A stretch of DNA of 6,998 nucleotides from Acidobacteriota bacterium. GTDB taxonomy: Bacteria > Acidobacteriota > Terriglobia > Bryobacterales > JACQDG01. The first letter of the stretch is position 1. Each line of letters begins with the position of its first letter. The position numbers were made by a program, and so were the translations under genes. A model generated the notes under the pieces. That model saw only the letters and a list, made by a program, of their open reading frames with translations. It made no database searches and was not told the DNA's origin. The stretch covers positions 1 through 6,998 of the forward strand of contig JACQDG010000409.1 in the NCBI GenBank assembly GCA_016201185.1. Direction: 5' to 3'. Positions 4,166 to 6,998 of this stretch are shown here, piece after piece.

Positions 4166-6022
4166 ATGAGCAAACGTTGGCTTTGGATGCTGGTTGCCGT
4201 GTTCGGCGTTGGCGCTCACGCCGAATCCATACCCGCGGAGCACGTTCGGGCCGCTGCGGCCAAATCCATCAGCCTCTTACAGCGCACGAGTAAAGCCTTT
4301 TACAAGACGCAAGGCTGCTTCTCCTGCCACCACCAGGGCCTGCCGACAATGGCCCTGCGCGTGGCGCGGGAGCGGGGAGTCGCTGTCGATGAAGCAACGG
4401 CCCGCGAGGTCGCCAACCGTGCGTTTGTGCTCCTCACCGACCGGCATTCCATCGATACCGCCGTGCAGAACTCTTTCCTCATCGATCCGTCCATGTCCGA
4501 CGGGTACATGCTTTCGAGCGCCCATGACGTCGGCCTGGCGGCCAATCTCACGACGGCCATTTATGCCCGGCGTTTGGCCAATTGGCAGCGGGCCGATGGC
4601 CACTGGAAGACCATCGACCTCCGTCCGCCGCAATCGCACAGCGTCTTTACAGCCACCGCGATCGCGATGCGAGCCGTCCAGCTTTACATGCCCGAAGGCT
4701 TGAAAGCGGAACGGGACGAGCGGGTGAAGCGGGCCAAACAGTGGCTCTTGAGCACTGCACCCCGCACCACGGAAGAGCGCACCTCTCGCTTGCTCGGGCT
4801 GGCATGGGCGGGCGACAGCGAACCGGATCTTCGGAAGGCTGCCGAGAATTTGCTGGCCCAGCAGAGACCCGATGGCGGGTGGGCCCCGCTCCCTTCTCGC
4901 TCCAGCGACGCCTATGCTACCGGGGAGGTGCTTGTGGCGCTCGCTCGGGCGGGAGGAATTCCGACCGCGCATCCGGCCTGGCAGCGCGGCCTGCGCTACC
5001 TGCTGGGAACGCAGAAAGAGGATGGCTCGTGGCTGGTCCAGACACGCCTAGTTTCGCCGGCCCCGGTTAGCCCGCCGTATTTCGAGAGCGGGTTTCCGTA
5101 CGGCCATAGCCAGTTCATCTCCGCCGCAGGCACGAGTTGGGCGGTCATGGCTCTGCTGCTGGCCTTGCCAGAGGCTCCCAACGGCGGGAGCAAGCCTCTG
5201 CCGGTATCGGATGCTGGAGCCCACAACGCGAAGCCCTGGATGGAGACCGCCCTCTTCGGTAGCGGTGCGGAACTGAAAACGCTCCTCGACCGAGGGCTGG
5301 ATGTCAACAGCAAGACGGACGGCGGCACGAGTCTGCTCATGATGGCCGCGAACGACGAGGAGAAAGTGCGGCTGCTTATCGAGCGCGGCGCGGACGTGAA
5401 AGCCAAGGCGAAGACCGGATTCACGGCATTGATGGCCGCCTGCCTCTTTCGGGGGACATCCGGTTCCGTGCGGCTGTTGCTGGAAAAAGGAGCTGAAGTC
5501 AATCCCGGGAAAGAGATTCTGTTCAACGCCTCGCCACTGTTCTTCGCGGCTTTTGCCGGCGATCGAGAAAACGTTGCTCTACTAAAAGAGCAGCGGGGCG
5601 ACCTCCAGCGCAGAATGATGCTTCTTGGCCAGTTCCCGAACAGTCCTCTGTTTATGGCCGCCTCTCAGGGAGATGCCGCAATGGTTAAAGGCCTTTTGCA
5701 GCACGGCGCCAATGTGCACGAGCAGGACGAATTCCAGATGACCGCTCTCGACTGGGCGGTTCTCGGTAATCACGCCGCGGCTGTCAGGGCTTTGATCCAA
5801 GGCGGAGCGAAGCTCAACGACGCCGACAAGTTTGGGTACACCCCACTGCTTTACGCGGCGACTATCGACTTCGGCGACACGGAAGTGGTGGAAACACTGC
5901 TGAAGGCCGGAGCGGATCCCAACATTCGAAACAAAGAGGGCAAGAGTGCGCTGGCGCAGGCCCGACGCTATCCCTACCCGAGCATCCGCCGAGTGCTGGA
6001 AGCTTCGGGCGCGAGCGAATAG
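4166..6022 (+). CDS. Exported CxxCH / squalene-cyclase-like toroid / ankyrin-repeat fusion protein
   Basis: The product has 618 residues in four parts. Residues 1-19 (MSKRWLWMLVAVFGVGAHA) are a Sec signal peptide with an AHA-ES cleavage site. Residues 50-56 (GCFSCHH) hold one CxxCH haem c-type motif (Cys51, Cys54, His55). Residues about 30-335 resemble the alpha/alpha toroid of the squalene-hopene cyclase/prenyltransferase group, with three QW-like repeats: WQRADGHW (about 140-147), QQRPDGGW (about 232-239) and QKEDGSW (about 283-289). The DxDD catalytic motif of true squalene-hopene cyclases is not seen, so cyclase activity is unlikely. Residues 359-618 are about eight ankyrin repeats, for example TSLLMMAANDEEKVRLLIERGADV and TPLLYAATIDFGDTEVVETLLKAGADPN, the fourth being irregular. 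ATG 4166 is chosen because AGGGGG (4151-4156) is nine bases upstream and the signal peptide starts there; the frame is open from 4094, but the extra 24 residues would bury the signal and cover the promoter. It probably acts in the periplasm or at the envelope. Its role is unknown; redox-linked binding is a guess. Confidence 0.85.
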   Translation: MSKRWLWMLVAVFGVGAHAESIPAEHVRAAAAKSISLLQRTSKAFYKTQGCFSCHHQGLPTMALRVARERGVAVDEATAREVANRAFVLLTDRHSIDTAVQNSFLIDPSMSDGYMLSSAHDVGLAANLTTAIYARRLANWQRADGHWKTIDLRPPQSHSVFTATAIAMRAVQLYMPEGLKAERDERVKRAKQWLLSTAPRTTEERTSRLLGLAWAGDSEPDLRKAAENLLAQQRPDGGWAPLPSRSSDAYATGEVLVALARAGGIPTAHPAWQRGLRYLLGTQKEDGSWLVQTRLVSPAPVSPPYFESGFPYGHSQFISAAGTSWAVMALLLALPEAPNGGSKPLPVSDAGAHNAKPWMETALFGSGAELKTLLDRGLDVNSKTDGGTSLLMMAANDEEKVRLLIERGADVKAKAKTGFTALMAACLFRGTSGSVRLLLEKGAEVNPGKEILFNASPLFFAAFAGDRENVALLKEQRGDLQRRMMLLGQFPNSPLFMAASQGDAAMVKGLLQHGANVHEQDEFQMTALDWAVLGNHAAAVRALIQGGAKLNDADKFGYTPLLYAATIDFGDTEVVETLLKAGADPNIRNKEGKSALAQARRYPYPSIRRVLEASGASE

Positions 6023-6034
6023 CTCGAGGGCGCC
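6008..6034 (+). terminator. Hairpin over the stop codon of the toroid-ankyrin gene
   Basis: CGAGC (6012-6016) pairs with GCTCG (6022-6026) around a five-base loop. GGCG (6008-6011) can extend the stem with CGCC (6031-6034) across a bulge. It overlaps the TAG at 6020-6022 and lacks a T-tract, so it is only a possible terminator. Confidence 0.3.
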
Positions 6035-6067
6035 TTGCCGCCAAAGAAGCATCGGCCCATTTGCGAA

Positions 6068-6096
6068 TTGCGCCGGCCCGGCTGCGGAAGTACACT
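6068..6096 (+). promoter_or_regulatory. Promoter of the glycoside-hydrolase-like gene (TTGCGC-17-TACACT)
   Basis: TTGCGC (6068-6073) and TACACT (6091-6096) are separated by 17 bp. The layout and sequence closely resemble the ars promoter (TTGCGT-17-TATACT). The predicted start near 6103 leaves a leader of about 19 bases with GGGAGG at 6112-6117. Confidence 0.5.
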
Positions 6097-6121
6097 GCCA
6101 TCGCAGCTTTCGGGAGGTTTT

Positions 6122-6998
6122 ATGCAAAGGCGCGCCATGCTGAAGATCATTCCGTTTTCCTTTGCCGGACTAACAAGACTGTTGCGAGCCGCGCAGAATC
6201 CGGCGACCGCGGCGGGGCCGGGCAACCGTTCCACCGTGGCTGAAGTAAAGCTCGATCGCGGCACGCCGACGTTGTTCCTGGATGGGCGGCCCAGGTTCGC
6301 CGGGATGTACTGGATCAGCACCCCCCTGGCGGATAAATGGGAGAGCGCCGATGCCGTCCGGCGCGCGGGCGAAGCGGGCATTCATACTTACGCTTTCGAT
6401 GTGGGAAGCGGAGTGGAGTGGGTCGGGCCCGGGCCGGGTAGGTCGGGTCATTATGACTTCTCCACTGTGGAGGCGCGTTTCGGACGCATTGTTGACGCCG
6501 ATCCGCAGGCCCGCTTCCACCTGCGCTGCCAGCTCGAGATCGGGGCGGACGATTGGTGGGCCAAGCTCTATCCGAAAGAGCTGGAGGTCGGCTCCAACGG
6601 CAGACCTTACACGCAGTCTTTTGCCTCCCGCCTGTGGCGCGAGCAAGCCAAGGATTTCCTGCGGGCGTATCTGGCGCATCTGGGGCGCGCCGGTCTGGCT
6701 GATCGGATCGTCGCCGTGCAGGTGGGAGCCGGGCACACGGGCGAGTGGGTGAAAGGCGAAACCGCCATGTACAGCCTGACCAGCGATTACAGCGACCCGA
6801 TGCGCGTCCACTTTCGGGACTGGCTGCGCGGGCGTTATCAGAACGATACGGCCCGGCTGCGAGCCGCCTGGAACGCCCCGAACGCGACCTTTGACACTGC
6901 GGAGGCTCCCGGGGCGGCGGAACAACTGCAAACGAAGGGTTACAGTTTCCGCGACCCGCGGCGGGAGCAGAAAGTGATCGATTATTACCGGTGCCTGG
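6122..6998 (+). CDS. Tat-exported glycoside-hydrolase-like protein (GH42-like barrel), 3' partial
   Basis: The frame is open from ATG 6122 to the right edge (292 codons, no stop). The N-terminus MQRRAMLKIIPFSFAG carries RRAMLK, close to the twin-arginine consensus RRxFLK, so Tat export is likely; the hydrophobic region is short and interrupted by Arg, and cleavage is probably near residues 23-32. The mature part reads like the start of a GH42/GH5-type (beta/alpha)8 barrel: TPTLFLDGRPRFAGMYW (strand 1), AVRRAGEAGIHTYAFDVG (strand 2), a GxYDFS stretch, ADDWWAKLYP around residue 145, a helix WREQAKDFLRAYLAHLG, then RIVAVQVGAGHTGEW with Glu208. In barrel enzymes of this clan the acid/base glutamate sits at the end of strand 4, which makes Glu208 a candidate. 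RDWLRGRYQNDTARLRAAWNAP, which follows, is typical of GH42-like proteins. The start is supported by GGGAGG (6112-6117), four bases upstream. The second catalytic residue would lie beyond the window, so the substrate, perhaps a beta-galactoside, cannot be stated. Confidence 0.72.
   Translation, partial: MQRRAMLKIIPFSFAGLTRLLRAAQNPATAAGPGNRSTVAEVKLDRGTPTLFLDGRPRFAGMYWISTPLADKWESADAVRRAGEAGIHTYAFDVGSGVEWVGPGPGRSGHYDFSTVEARFGRIVDADPQARFHLRCQLEIGADDWWAKLYPKELEVGSNGRPYTQSFASRLWREQAKDFLRAYLAHLGRAGLADRIVAVQVGAGHTGEWVKGETAMYSLTSDYSDPMRVHFRDWLRGRYQNDTARLRAAWNAPNATFDTAEAPGAAEQLQTKGYSFRDPRREQKVIDYYRCL

Noticed and set aside
4277..4972. 231-codon open frame on the - strand inside the toroid-ankyrin gene
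   Set aside because: It is a GC-rich antisense shadow. Its translation has no family signature, while the + frame shows QW repeats and a signal peptide.
4166..5160. Toroid domain as an active squalene-hopene cyclase
   Set aside because: No DxDD motif is visible, and the protein has a cleavable signal peptide and CxxCH, unlike the membrane-bound cytoplasmic cyclase. Only the fold resemblance is supported.
6170..6931. 253-codon open frame on the - strand
   Set aside because: It lies antisense to the glycoside-hydrolase-like gene, has no recognisable domain, and the + frame has a ribosome site, an export signal and family motifs.
1..6998. Search by eye for CRISPR arrays, tRNA/rRNA genes, insertion sequences and phage genes
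   Set aside because: No regularly spaced repeats, transposase or integrase motifs, terminal inverted repeats, or tRNA-like folds were seen. The gaps between genes are all shorter than 200 bases.

Overview
The window is about 7 kb of GC-rich bacterial DNA, with nearly all genes on the + strand. The gene mix points to an Acidobacteriota genome, most likely of the Solibacter/Bryobacter type. The clues are secreted propeller and ankyrin proteins, a secreted squalene-cyclase-like toroid with a CxxCH motif, a Tat-exported glycoside-hydrolase-like protein, and good Shine-Dalgarno sites. This placement is inferred from gene content; there is no marker gene, and Planctomycetota or Verrucomicrobiota remain possible.

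Positions 1-900 are housekeeping-like. They hold the last 31 codons of an unidentified gene, a convergent small two-helix membrane protein (68 aa, - strand), and a divergent Mth938/AAMDC-domain protein. Two strong hairpins at 830-881 close this part.

Positions 960-2860 are an arsenic-resistance operon. It begins with an ArsR-type repressor carrying a CxC metal motif. Next come a small four-cysteine protein of unknown function (80 aa) and an Acr3-type arsenite efflux permease. The predicted arsR promoter is overlapped by a 22-bp near-palindrome and places the transcription start on the GTG start codon, so arsR is probably leaderless and autoregulated. No arsenate reductase lies in the window, so the operon as seen exports arsenite but has no visible enzyme to make it from arsenate.

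Positions 2880-6998 hold three genes for probable exported proteins, each with its own plausible promoter. The first is a 360-aa beta-propeller with a histidine near the start of each putative blade. The second is a 618-aa fusion of signal peptide, one CxxCH haem-type motif, an alpha/alpha toroid and about eight ankyrin repeats. The third is a Tat-type exported glycoside-hydrolase-like protein that runs off the right edge. The last gene has no stop inside the window and overlaps a long antisense open frame, so it is easy to miss.

The points most worth following up are the four-cysteine protein between arsR and acr3, the leaderless and operator-covered arsR start, the CxxCH-toroid-ankyrin fusion, and the histidine pattern of the propeller.
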